From: CBDCME01 sp965218865
GTDB taxonomy: Bacteria > Pseudomonadota > Alphaproteobacteria > JAAXGF01
NCBI GenBank assembly: GCA_965218865.1
Contig: CBDCME010000081.1
Location: 74,978-138,977, forward strand
Direction: 5' to 3'
Length of the DNA: 64,000 bases
The stretch's first letter is position 1, and each line of letters opens with the position of its first letter. Of this stretch, positions 18,453 to 27,621 are shown one piece after another. Position numbers and translations under genes: made by a program. The notes under the pieces are model-generated. The model was not told where the DNA came from and did not search any database. It saw nothing but the letters and a program-made list of their open reading frames with translations.

Positions 18453-21400
18453 ATGAAAAAGGCGCTTTACGCTTTTCTCGGCGTTCTGGTCCTGGTGATC
18501 GGGGCGGGGGCGCTGGTCCCGTTCCTGGTCGACCTCAACGAATACAAGGAATTGATCGGCGCCAAGGTCGAGGAAGCCACCGGACGGCGCCTGGCGATCG
18601 ATGGCGAGATCAAGCTTTCGGTCTTGCCCCTGCCCACGGTTTCGGTGAACGGAGCACGATTCGCCAACGCGCCTGGGGCGACCGTTCCCGACATGGCGCG
18701 GCTCGAATCCCTGGAGGTCCGGGTTGCGGTGCTGCCGTTGCTTCGCGGCGCGATCCAGGTCGCCAAGGTGACCCTGGTTTCCCCCGTCATCGAGCTCGAG
18801 CGCTTCACCGACGGTAGCGCCAACTGGACCCTGGCCCTGGAGGGCGACGAGGCGCCGTCCGCCGGTGGTCCGGGATTCGACCTCAGTCTCGACGATGTCG
18901 TCATCGAGAACGGCCGCCTGACCTACCGCGAGCCGGATTTGGTCGAAACCGTCGAGGACATCGACGTCCGGGCATCGGCCGAGGCGTTGGACGGTCCCTT
19001 CGAAGCCGAGGGCGCCCTCGTGGCGCGCGGGATCCCTCTCTCTTTCGCCATCTCCGCGGGCCGCCTCGGAACCGAGACCACGCCTTTCGATTTCGAAGTG
19101 GGGACCGGCAATTTTACCGTCCGCCTCTCGGGTGCGGCCCAGACCGCCGGGGAGGCACCGACCGTCAAGGCCAAACTCACCGTGACGGGCGACTCGCTCG
19201 CCGAAACCCTTGCCGGCCTCGGCGTCGTCGAACACCCCCTGCTCGACCACAAGATCGAAATCAGCGCCGACGTCGACGCCGCGCCGACGGGTGCCCAGGT
19301 CGAGGCCCTGAACTTCGCCCTGGGACCCATCCAGGGCGGCGGCTCGGTCGCGGTCGATCTCGGCGAGGTTCCGCGGGTAGATGCCGTCCTGGCGCTGAAA
19401 GCGATCGCATTGGCTGAAATTCTCGAGCAACTGCCCGCCCCGGCGGCGGCCACCGGGGAGTCTGCCGAAGAATTTCCCGGGGAAGCGGCCTTCTTCGCCC
19501 TGCCCGGGGGCTTCGCGGCCAACCTAGATTTGAGCCTCGACGGGGTCGAGATCAACGGCGAGGCGGCCCGCGAAATCCGCCTTGTCGCCGGGTTGGAGGA
19601 TGGATTTCTCGACCTCCAGCAGGTTTCGGCACGGTTGCCGGGCGGCGCCGACGTTTCCGTCGTTGGTTTCGTGGAAGCAGCCGAAAACACACCCCGATTC
19701 ACGGGCCAAGTGGGATTCTCCGCCGCCAACGCCAGGGCGACCCTGGCATGGTTGGGCCTGGGCCTGGAACAAGTGCCCCAGGACCGGCTGAGGGCGGTGC
19801 AACTGACCGCGGACGTCGATGCCACGCCGGCCTTGGCGCGACTTTCCGGCCTCGACCTGAGGTTCGATTCGTCCCAAATTTCCGGCACTGCCAATGTCGC
19901 CCTGGGGCCCCGAATGGGGATCGACGCCGAGCTCACTCTGGACCAGATCAACCTCGATGCCTACCTGCCGGATCCCGGCGACTCGGAAAACGAGGTGCCG
20001 GATGACGAGGCCGCCGACCTCTCGGTGCTGAAAACCTTCGACGCCAACATATCGGCCCGGATCGAAAACGCGGTCTATCGGGGGACGGCGATCTCGGCGG
20101 TCACCCTCGAGGCCGAGCTTAGGGATGGCGGAGTGACGCTGCGCCATCTTGGCGTCGGTGATCTAGCGGGCTTGCGGGCAACCGCCAACGGCCGCGCCGA
20201 CCCGGCCCAGGGCAGCGGCGAGTTGACCTACGAATTGGAAGCCGATGAACTCGGCGGGATATTCCGTTTCGCGGGTATCGAGCCGCCACTGCCGCCGGCG
20301 GCGCTGCGCGCCTTCCGGTCCCGGGGGAAACTCGGCGGCGACCCGACGGCCGTGAGGTTCGACGGCGTCGTCGCTCTGGCGGGCCTCGAAAGCGAAGTCA
20401 AGGGCACGCTGTCGGATTGGAATTCGAATCCCCGCGTGGAGGCGACGCTCGACGCCCGGGCCCCCCGCTTGGCCACTCTGCTCCAGACCTTTAGCCCGCA
20501 AACCTCGATACCCGCGGGCATCGGCGACGGCCCGGTCACGCTCTCCGCCGACGTGGCCGGCAGCCTCGACGGGGCCCGGATCAGCGCGGCGCTGTCGTTC
20601 GCCGAGATCGAGAGCAAGCTCGATGGTCGATGGGACGGCGCGCTCCTGAATCCCACCGTCGATTTCAGCCTGGCGGCCCAGGCCCCGAGCTACGTCCGCC
20701 TGGGACGCGCGTTCGCGCCCGGTTCCGCTCTCGCCACGGCGGCCCGCGACGGCCCCATGGCACTCGACGCCACGGTCAAGGGAGGTCTGGCCACGGCGGA
20801 CCTGTCGCTGTCGCTGAGCCTGGCCGGGGCCGACGTCGACGTCTCCGGAAATGTGAACACGCTTTTGCGGGCGCCGGGATACGCGCTGACGATAACCGCC
20901 CAACACCCCGACTTCGCCTCGCTGCTCGAGACCTTCGCCGGGGCGGGCGCCGCCGGCGGGCGGGCGCTCGGCGAGCTTCGCCTGGCCGCCAACCTTTCGG
21001 GAGACCAGGTAAGCGCAAAACTGACCGATCTCGACGCGACGGTCGGACCGACACGAATCGGCGGCACGGTCGCCAGCCATTTCGACGGGCCGCGACCCAG
21101 TGTCGACGTCAATCTGGCCGCCGGCGAAATTCCCCTCGAGGTGTTTCTCGGGCCCGCTTCGGGCGGGGGCGGCGGCTCGGCGGCCCCCACCGATGGCCCC
21201 CAGGCAACCCCGGGTGGCGGGACCAAAGAGCGCTGGTCGCGGGAGACGATTGACCTTTCGGCCCTGAGCGCCGTGGACGGAAAAATCAAAGTCACCGCAA
21301 CCGCCGCCAGCTTCGAGGGGATACGCCTGGAGAACGTGGTTCTGAACGCCAGCCTGGCTAATGGGACCCTCGACGTCGAGCGTTTCAGCGGCCGTCTGAA

Positions 21401-22286
21401 CGGCGGCGAGGTCGCTCTCAAGGGACGCGTGCTTTCGGTTCCGGACCCGAATGCCGATCTCGAAATCTCCGTCGACAGCGTCGCGATCGGCCCCCTGATC
21501 CCCAAGATCGCGGATCTCGTCACGATCGAGGGCCTCGCCGATCTGACCGGAAACTTCCAGACCCGGGGCCGCAGCGAGTTCGATCTGGTTTCCAATCTCG
21601 CCGGACAGGCGGCGCTGAACGTTCGCGACGGCATTATCCACGGAGTCGATCTGCCCCAGATCAATCAGCAGCTCGGCGGTCTGGACTCCGAGCTTTCCTA
21701 TCTGCAGCTCCTCGGCTCGGCGACGAGCGGGGGCCAAACGCGTTTCACGTCACTGGGAGGCAACTTCACTGCCGCCGGCGGAACCATCAGCAGCAACGAC
21801 TTGCGCGCCGCGCTCGACGGCGCCGAGGCCGAGGCCACGTTGAAGGCCGACCTGCCCCGCTGGCTCATCGCCGCCACCAGCGAGGCGCGCCTTCTCGGAC
21901 ACAGCGATGCCCCGTCCATCGGCGTCAGCGTGAACGGCTCCATCGACGAACCGCGAACCACTTTCGAAACGAACGCGCTTCAACGCCACATCGGCCAGAA
22001 TTTTTTGAAAGGGATTATCAAGAAAAACGTCGATACCGACGCGCTGGGGGGCGGCGCGGGCGCCGTCCTCGACGCCATCCTTGGAGGCGGAGGCAGCGCT
22101 CCCGCCCCGGCCCCAGAAACCGACATCGGCACGGCCCCCGAAACCGACACCGCCCCGCCTCCCCAAGCGGCGCCGAAAAAACCAGTCGAGCAGCTCCTCG
22201 ACGGTTTCACCGGCGGCGGCAGCACAAGCGGAGGCTCGAAGTCCGAAAAGCCGCTCGACACCCTGCTGAAAGGGATCTTCGATTAG
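18453..22286 (+). CDS. AsmA-family protein
   Basis: A 1277-residue protein anchored by one N-terminal membrane segment (LYAFLGVLVLVIGAGALVPF) and followed by a very long periplasmic beta-rich region. The start MKKALYAF is preceded by GGGAGG at 5-base spacing. The AsmA N-terminal signature is NEYKELIGAKVEEATGRRLA followed by DGEIKLSVLPLPTVSV. The C-terminal AsmA domain includes GLADLTGNFQTRG and GQAALNVRDGIIHGVDL. Proteins of this type are bridge-like lipid transporters between inner and outer membrane. The tail is glycine- and proline-rich (GGGGSAPAPAPETDIG). Transcribed alone; the group II intron lies 125 bases downstream. Confidence 0.9.
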   Translation: MKKALYAFLGVLVLVIGAGALVPFLVDLNEYKELIGAKVEEATGRRLAIDGEIKLSVLPLPTVSVNGARFANAPGATVPDMARLESLEVRVAVLPLLRGAIQVAKVTLVSPVIELERFTDGSANWTLALEGDEAPSAGGPGFDLSLDDVVIENGRLTYREPDLVETVEDIDVRASAEALDGPFEAEGALVARGIPLSFAISAGRLGTETTPFDFEVGTGNFTVRLSGAAQTAGEAPTVKAKLTVTGDSLAETLAGLGVVEHPLLDHKIEISADVDAAPTGAQVEALNFALGPIQGGGSVAVDLGEVPRVDAVLALKAIALAEILEQLPAPAAATGESAEEFPGEAAFFALPGGFAANLDLSLDGVEINGEAAREIRLVAGLEDGFLDLQQVSARLPGGADVSVVGFVEAAENTPRFTGQVGFSAANARATLAWLGLGLEQVPQDRLRAVQLTADVDATPALARLSGLDLRFDSSQISGTANVALGPRMGIDAELTLDQINLDAYLPDPGDSENEVPDDEAADLSVLKTFDANISARIENAVYRGTAISAVTLEAELRDGGVTLRHLGVGDLAGLRATANGRADPAQGSGELTYELEADELGGIFRFAGIEPPLPPAALRAFRSRGKLGGDPTAVRFDGVVALAGLESEVKGTLSDWNSNPRVEATLDARAPRLATLLQTFSPQTSIPAGIGDGPVTLSADVAGSLDGARISAALSFAEIESKLDGRWDGALLNPTVDFSLAAQAPSYVRLGRAFAPGSALATAARDGPMALDATVKGGLATADLSLSLSLAGADVDVSGNVNTLLRAPGYALTITAQHPDFASLLETFAGAGAAGGRALGELRLAANLSGDQVSAKLTDLDATVGPTRIGGTVASHFDGPRPSVDVNLAAGEIPLEVFLGPASGGGGGSAAPTDGPQATPGGGTKERWSRETIDLSALSAVDGKIKVTATAASFEGIRLENVVLNASLANGTLDVERFSGRLNGGEVALKGRVLSVPDPNADLEISVDSVAIGPLIPKIADLVTIEGLADLTGNFQTRGRSEFDLVSNLAGQAALNVRDGIIHGVDLPQINQQLGGLDSELSYLQLLGSATSGGQTRFTSLGGNFTAAGGTISSNDLRAALDGAEAEATLKADLPRWLIAATSEARLLGHSDAPSIGVSVNGSIDEPRTTFETNALQRHIGQNFLKGIIKKNVDTDALGGGAGAVLDAILGGGGSAPAPAPETDIGTAPETDTAPPPQAAPKKPVEQLLDGFTGGGSTSGGSKSEKPLDTLLKGIFD

Positions 22287-23102
22287 CAGCCGTCAAGGAC
22301 CGTTCGAAAAGGAACCCTTCTGCCGTAGCGGCGCGACATCATTGATTCCGGAAATGGGTGCTAAGCTGACGTCCCGCCGATCGCTTGGTCACGACTGCCC
22401 ATAGCCAGGGATCGGGATAGGGGGGCGCCTCGCGGCGCCGCCCCTCCCACACCACCGGGCATACGGGTCACGTACCACGGCGGTTCGATCGGGTTGAGCT
22501 TTCAGCGAAGACATAGAGCCGGGGGAGCCCGAGCTTATCGAAATAAACGTTGCGCAGTGCCATTTGGACCGCCGGGTGGCTCGATATGCGCCAAAACCCC
22601 GTTGGTGAACCGGCGGCGACCGCTGCATTGAACTTCGGGACGCCACGACGGCGCAGCTCCCTGAAGCGGTTACGCCCGTTCTGCCATTGCCGCCAAAGAT
22701 AAGATCGTAATCTTCGGCGAATCCACGCTTCCAGGTTGGTGAGCACACGCGGGGTCTGGCAGAAGCCGAAGTAACCGCGCCATCCAATCAGGTATGGCTT
22801 CAGCTCTTCGATCACCCGCGGCAGAGATTTTCCACGTGTTCGGTAAGTGAGTTCCCGGATTCGCGTCTTGAATTTCTTGAGGGCTGGTGGCGCAATGCGC
22901 CTCTCGCTCCCATCATTCGAGATGCTGAAGCCAAGAAACTTCCGCTCCTCCGGTCGTGCCACCGCGCTCTTCGCTTCGTTGACCTTCAGCCGCAGCTTCT
23001 TGGTCAGGAACCGGCTCACCGAAGCCATCACCCGTTCACCGGCGCGGTGGCTGCGAACATAGATGTTACAGTCGTCCGCGTAACGGCAGAAGCGGTGGCC
23101 CC

Positions 23103-25182
23103 CAGGAACAATTTTTAGTCGCGGTTGAGGGTTCGGGATGAGTGGGATCGTGCTCGGTGCACGGGGTTCGGGGAGCCCCGAGCTTGCCTCGACGACGTCA
23201 TGGGGACTGCTCGAAGCCACCGGACGGCGTTTTCGGATTCGACAGGCACACCGGTCCGCCCGCGCCGCTCGGCGGCACGTCCCGGTCCGGGGGAGAGGCG
23301 TGCTGTCTCAGGCGATGGGCGCGGTCATGATCGCGTCGAGGGCCTCCTGCGCCCGGGCGGCATAGTGCCGGTTGGCCTCGGGCAGATAACGGAAGCGTCC
23401 GTCGCAGCGCACGATGGCGATGGCCGCGTTGGTCAAGCAGGCGAGATTTCTGGGCAGGTGACGCACGTAGGCCCGGCATCGGTCTTCGTCGTAGGTGAAG
23501 TCGCGCACGTAGTGCAGGCGGTTCTCGATATGCCAGTGGTTGCGCACCAGTTCGAGCAACTCCTCGGGTCCGGCGCGCTCTGCGCCGAGCGAGGTGAGGC
23601 TCCAGGTCACCTTGATGCTGCGCTTGCCGGTCTTGAGGATCTCGCGTTCGCGCTCGATGCGCATGGCCTGGCGTCGCCCGTGGAGGTTGGCGTAGCCGTC
23701 CCACTCGGCAGCGGAGAGGTCGACGACGGCGCAGCGTCGGCGCTCGATGCGGCCATGGCCCTTGTCGACGGTTTCGTGCCAGAGCGCATCGCTGAAGTCG
23801 ATCGCCTTGAGGTCTTCGAAGATCATCTCCTGGTTGTCCTTGACCGCGCTCATCACGTAGTCGGCGCGACGCCCGAGCAGGCAGCGCGCGGTCTCGTGCT
23901 GAGCGTGCATCGCGTCCATGGTGACGATCCGGCCTGTGAGGTCGAGGCCGCTGGAGAGTTCGCGCACGGCCGGGATTTCGTTGCTCTTGCGGTCGACCTC
24001 GACCTGCCCGAGGACCACGCCGGTGTCGTGCTCGACCGCCGCCACCATCATCCTGCGCCCGTCTTCGGTCTGCTTCGAGGCGCCGCGCAGATCCTTTCCG
24101 TCCATGGCGACCGGCGCGTGCGCGCTGCCATGCTGGCCGGTCCACTGGCTAATCGCGTTGTCCAGGGTCTCTGGCGGCAGGGCGGTGAGGGTCTTGTGGA
24201 AGGTGGTGATCGCGGGCGGGGTGTAGCGCTGTTTGGAAGGGCTCCAGAACGCACCCACCGCCTCGAGCTGCTCCTGGGAGAGCAGGGCGGCGAACTGGGC
24301 GAACGCGTTCACCCCCCGGTATCCGGCAAGCCGGGCGGCGACGGCGATCACCAGAATGGTGTTGAGCGCATAGCGCTTGCCCCGGGCATGGCGGTACTCG
24401 GGCACCTCACCCAGACACTCGAACAGGCTGCGCAGCCGGGGCGCGGCCATCGGCTCGGTGTGCTGCTCGGCGTTCCAGTGTGCCGGCATCCCGGTACGGC
24501 TCAGCGCCTCGGGGGCGCCGTCTGTCAGTCCGAACACGAAGACCTCCTTGGGCTGACCGTGGTGGCGCCAGCGCGCTGCCCCTCCGGGCTCACGGGCAAA
24601 GCCCCGCGTCAGCCCCAGAGAGCGCCAGTTCGACGCGCGGTAGCAGGTGCCGGCAAATCGCGAGACGTCCACGAACGTCTCCGCCAGAAGAGCCGGATAT
24701 CCGTGCACCGCCTGGATGTCCTCAGACAGCCGCCGCAGGCTCAGCCCCAGCACACGGGAGGCCAGGTTCGGCACTCGGCCAGGCGTCAGAATGACGAAGC
24801 GCGAGTTGTTGGCGATCAGATGCAGACGCCGGAACTGCTGCTCGGCCGACCACCCGATCCAGCGATCACGCGCGCCCAGCTTGAACGCGCCGGGCTGCCA
24901 GCCGATCAGTGCGAGCCAGGTCTCGCCATGCACCGCGACATGGCGCAGGCCCTTGCCGATGACGCCGTGGAACGCCAGGTAGTGGTGCTGCTCCACCAAC
25001 CGGTCCCAGCGCCGGTGCTCCTGCGCGCCCCAGGTCGGACGCACCGTGACCGCGCGCAAATCAATGGACGAATCCGAGACCGGCAGCGTCGCCATGACCG
25101 GCACACTGCCACACCGAGAATGAAATGGCCAGCGCCGCGATCACCTCACCCTGATCACTGGGCGGACAAAAAACTAGCCCTG
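23103..25182 (-). mobile_element. ISAs1-family element, copy 1
   Basis: A 2080 bp element flanked by the direct repeat CGGTGGCCCC (23093-23102 and 25183-25192). The termini start CAGGAACAATTTTTAGTC on one side and CAGGGCTAGTTTTTTGTC on the other. It sits within the group II intron reverse transcriptase. A second copy enters the window at 62941 in the opposite orientation. Confidence 0.92.
23308..25095 (-). CDS. ISAs1-family transposase with N-terminal DUF4338 (DruA-like) domain
   Basis: About 595 residues; the start is ATG 25095 (MATLPVSDSS) or the in-frame GTG at 25104. Residues about 25-205 are a DUF4338 domain (HHYLAFHGVIGKGLRHVAV, WSAEQQFRRLHLIANNSRF, then ETFVDVSRFAGTCYRASNW). This is the domain that defines DruA of Druantia defence. 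Residues about 220-590 are the H-repeat/ISAs1 DDE domain (VPEYRHARGKRYALNTILV, MDGKDLRG, VTMDAMHAQ, HWHIENRLHYVRDFTYDEDR). No other Druantia gene is nearby, so I take the DUF4338 part as a component of the transposition protein. Confidence 0.88.
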   Translation of the reverse strand: MATLPVSDSSIDLRAVTVRPTWGAQEHRRWDRLVEQHHYLAFHGVIGKGLRHVAVHGETWLALIGWQPGAFKLGARDRWIGWSAEQQFRRLHLIANNSRFVILTPGRVPNLASRVLGLSLRRLSEDIQAVHGYPALLAETFVDVSRFAGTCYRASNWRSLGLTRGFAREPGGAARWRHHGQPKEVFVFGLTDGAPEALSRTGMPAHWNAEQHTEPMAAPRLRSLFECLGEVPEYRHARGKRYALNTILVIAVAARLAGYRGVNAFAQFAALLSQEQLEAVGAFWSPSKQRYTPPAITTFHKTLTALPPETLDNAISQWTGQHGSAHAPVAMDGKDLRGASKQTEDGRRMMVAAVEHDTGVVLGQVEVDRKSNEIPAVRELSSGLDLTGRIVTMDAMHAQHETARCLLGRRADYVMSAVKDNQEMIFEDLKAIDFSDALWHETVDKGHGRIERRRCAVVDLSAAEWDGYANLHGRRQAMRIEREREILKTGKRSIKVTWSLTSLGAERAGPEELLELVRNHWHIENRLHYVRDFTYDEDRCRAYVRHLPRNLACLTNAAIAIVRCDGRFRYLPEANRHYAARAQEALDAIMTAPIA

Positions 25183-26448
25183 CGGTGGCCCCTCCTCTCC
25201 AGTTCCTTGTCGAGGTCGTCGAGCACGAGGTTGCTCAAGAGGGGCGAAAGCGGGCTACCTTGCGGTGTCCCCTCTTCCACCGGACGGACCAACCCGTCTT
25301 CCATCACCCCAGCATTGAGAAACACCCGGATGAGCTTGAGCACCCGTTTATCGGATATCCGTGCGGCGACGCGCGCCATCAGTCTGTCGTGATTGACCCG
25401 GTCGAAAAACTTTTCGAGATCGAGGTCAACAACAATGCTGTAACCCTCCGCAACATAGCGTTGCGCCTGGGCCACCGCCTGGTGAGCGGAGCGTCCCGGT
25501 CGGAAGCCGTAACTGTACTCGGAAAACGTCCGACCCCAGCGCACTTGGAGAACCTGCAGCAAGGTTTGCTGGATCAGTCTGTCGACGACGCAAGGCACGC
25601 CGAGTTTTCTGACCCCGCCGTCCGGTTTGGGGATTTCAACCCGTTTAACCGACTGCGGCTGGTAGGTCCCTTCGAGCAATTGAGACCGAATGACTGGCCA
25701 ATGCTCACGCAGGTAGTCCCTGGCGTCTTCGATGGTCATCCCATCCACGCCGGGACCGCCCTTGTTCCTTTTAACGCGTTGCCACGCTGTTTCGAGATTC
25801 TCTCGTGCGTACACCTCCTCCATTGATTGTCTTGTTGAAGCCGGGTTTTCGGGTTCCGTCGCCGCCACAAGTGGTTTGGCCCCTCGGTCCCCGGTGGTTG
25901 GGGCTTCACCCCGCTCCCTCGGTTCCAGGGCCAGTGAGTACTGGGTCTTCTGCCGCTTTCCACTCATGAGTTGCCGGTCCTACTTCCCAATCCCAATCGT
26001 TCGGGCCTTCGGCCATCGTTTCCGGCTCGGCCTATCCGCTGCTCCGCCTTTCGGCCTTGGAGTGCCTCAATAGCCTTGCCGACAGCTTGGCCTACTATGC
26101 CCTCTGCTGACTCCTGCGCCGCGATCAGGTCGCCTTGCGGCTTCCTCAGTCCCGAACCGGGACAGCGGCACAGGCCTCCCCAGGTAAGTCCGGTCGCCTT
26201 CCCCGCCGCCCTGCCGGATCTACAGCCTTGGCCCTTGATGGATCTGGACTTCGCGATTAGTCGCCCGCTCGTCCGACCAAGGATGCCTCTTATCCGGTTT
26301 CTGTTCGTCAGGTCGCGGTTTTGCTCCACACTTCCTTCAGACGCCGCCTCGCGGCAACGCCCTTGTGCTTCGCTAATCCTTCACCTCCATCAGGTTGGAT
26401 AGAAGACTTTCACTCCCAAGCTTCCGAACATGCTGGGCACACGCCTAA

Positions 26449-27614
26449 TACCAACCGCCCCAGAGTTTGACTCGCGCAAAGGTTTACACGCTAGGTTTTG
26501 TGTGATTCAAGGTTGTTGGCAACAAGGGAGTGTGTTCAATGCCAACGATTCCTTTGCGAAACGACTTTGATGCTGAAAGAGTCCGTGTTCTTGCGGCACG
26601 GAGCGATGATGGGAACCAGGCGCGACGGCTTTTGTCGATGGCGGCCATCTACGATGGGATGGATCGAGCGTGCGCGGCGGGTATTGGCGGCATGGATCGG
26701 CAGACGTTGCGGGACTGGGTTCACCGGTTCAACGCGGGAGGTCCGGCCGGTCTGATCGACCGCAAGCCGAACGGGGCGTTGCGTCGGTTGACGCCGTCGC
26801 AAATGGCGGCGCTTTCGCGGGCTATCGAGGCCGGTCCCGATCCCGAACGGGATGGGGTCGTGCGCTGGCGCTGCATCGATCTCAAGCAACTGATCCGAAC
26901 GCGCTTCGGCGTGGACTATCACGAGCGGAGCGTCGGCAAGCTGCTGGCCGCGCTCGGGTTCTCGCATATTTCCGCGCGCCCGCGCCACGTCGGCCAGGAT
27001 GCGCGGGCACAGGAGGAATTTAAAAAAATTTTCCCGAACACTTGGCGAAAATCGTAGCGGCACAGCCACCGGACACGCCCATCGAGGTTTGGTTTCAAGA
27101 TGAAATGCGCGTCGGCCAGAAGAACAGCCTGGTGCGCCAGTGGGCCCCAAAGGGATCGCGCCCGCGCCAGGTCAAGGACCTACGGACCTCTTCGGCGTAT
27201 CTCTTCGGCGCCATCTGCCCCGAGCGCGGTGAGGGCGCGGCGCTGGTCATGCCGCGCGCCAATACTGAAGCCATGGACCTGCATCTCGAGGAAATCAGCC
27301 GGGCCGTTGCCCCAAACGCCCATGCCGTCGTGCTGCTCGACCAAGCCGCATGGCACACCACTGCCAAACTCGGCATCCCGGAGAACATCTCCCTCGTGCC
27401 TTTGCCACCCAAGTCCCCGGAGCTCAATCCCGCCGAAAATGTCGGGCAATACCTCCGCCAGAACTGGCTCTCCAATCGTGTCTGCGACTCCTATGAAGCC
27501 ATCGTCGAGGCCTCTTGCCAAGCCTGGAACAACCTGACCGACCAACCTTGGAAGATCATGTCCATCGGCCTCAGAGCGTGGGCTCGCACAAGTCAATGTT
27601 AAGGGCGGTTGGTA
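26449..27614 (+). mobile_element. IS630-family element, copy B
   Basis: 1166 bp, TA-bounded, with ends TACCAACCGCCC and GGGCGGTTGGTA. It starts 6 bases from the 5' end of the group II intron and ends 7 bases (TTACTTG) before IS5 copy 2. It is two bases shorter than copy A because of poly-A tract length. Confidence 0.92.
26539..27602 (+). pseudogene. IS630 transposase, copy B (frameshifted)
   Basis: Starts MPTIPLRNDF behind GGGAG. The N-terminal half ends out of frame after EEFKKIF, where the tract reads A7 followed directly by T4 (the G present in intact copies is lost). The DDE half follows in another frame (AKIVAAQPPDTPIEVWFQDE to RAWARTSQC). A further change is Trp to Gly in PAENVGQYL, next to the catalytic glutamate block, and Phe to Cys in NRVCDSYE. 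Confidence 0.85.
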
Positions 27615-27621
27615 TTACTTG

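Larger units (their letters stand above)
22468..25967 (-). pseudogene. ltrA: group II intron reverse transcriptase/maturase, split by ISAs1
   Basis: The N-terminal part (25967-25193) starts MSGKRQKTQYS. It contains GGPGVDGMTIEDARDYL, SYGFRPGRSAHQAV, the RT motif VVDLDLEKFFDRVNHD, and EEGTPQGSPLSPLLSNL. It is interrupted after ERRGHR. The C-terminal part (from about 23102 to 22468) resumes at the catalytic box RFCRYADDCNIYV, then KLRLKVNEAKSAV and KFLGFSI. The maturase X domain includes LPRVIEELKPYLIGWRGYFG. Catalytic YADD and the N-terminal palm are therefore on separate pieces. No splicing help or retrohoming is possible from this copy. The 10 bp duplication CGGTGGCCCC marks the insertion. 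Confidence 0.9.
22411..26442 (-). mobile_element. group II intron (interrupted by ISAs1)
   Basis: On the minus strand the intron starts GTGTGCCCAGC at 26442, fitting the GUGYG 5' consensus. It ends with a domain V/VI-like region (GAACCGCCGUGGUACG and CCGGUGGUGUGGGAGGGG) and a CTATCCCGAT terminus at 22411. The reverse transcriptase gene lies inside. Without the ISAs1 insert and its duplication the intron is about 1.95 kb. The 5' exon is only 6 bases before IS630 copy B. The 3' exon is the region downstream of the AsmA gene. Confidence 0.75.

Noticed and set aside
20163..21737. 524-codon minus-strand ORF
   Set aside because: Antisense of the AsmA gene; composition and lack of motifs mark it as a shadow.
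23308..25095. Druantia defence system
   Set aside because: Only the DUF4338 domain is present, fused to a DDE transposase; no druB-E or helicase gene lies nearby.
23125..25392. 755-codon plus-strand ORF (and its twin at 62905-63993 minus)
   Set aside because: Antisense of the ISAs1 transposase in both copies; found only because the transposase is GC-rich.
22468..25967. retron or DGR reverse transcriptase
   Set aside because: The RT has the maturase X domain and lies within RNA ends matching a group II intron; no msr/msd or template-repeat features.
26498..26755. 85-codon ORF MCDSRLLATRECVQ repeated five times
   Set aside because: Out-of-frame reading of the start of every IS630 copy; no independent support.
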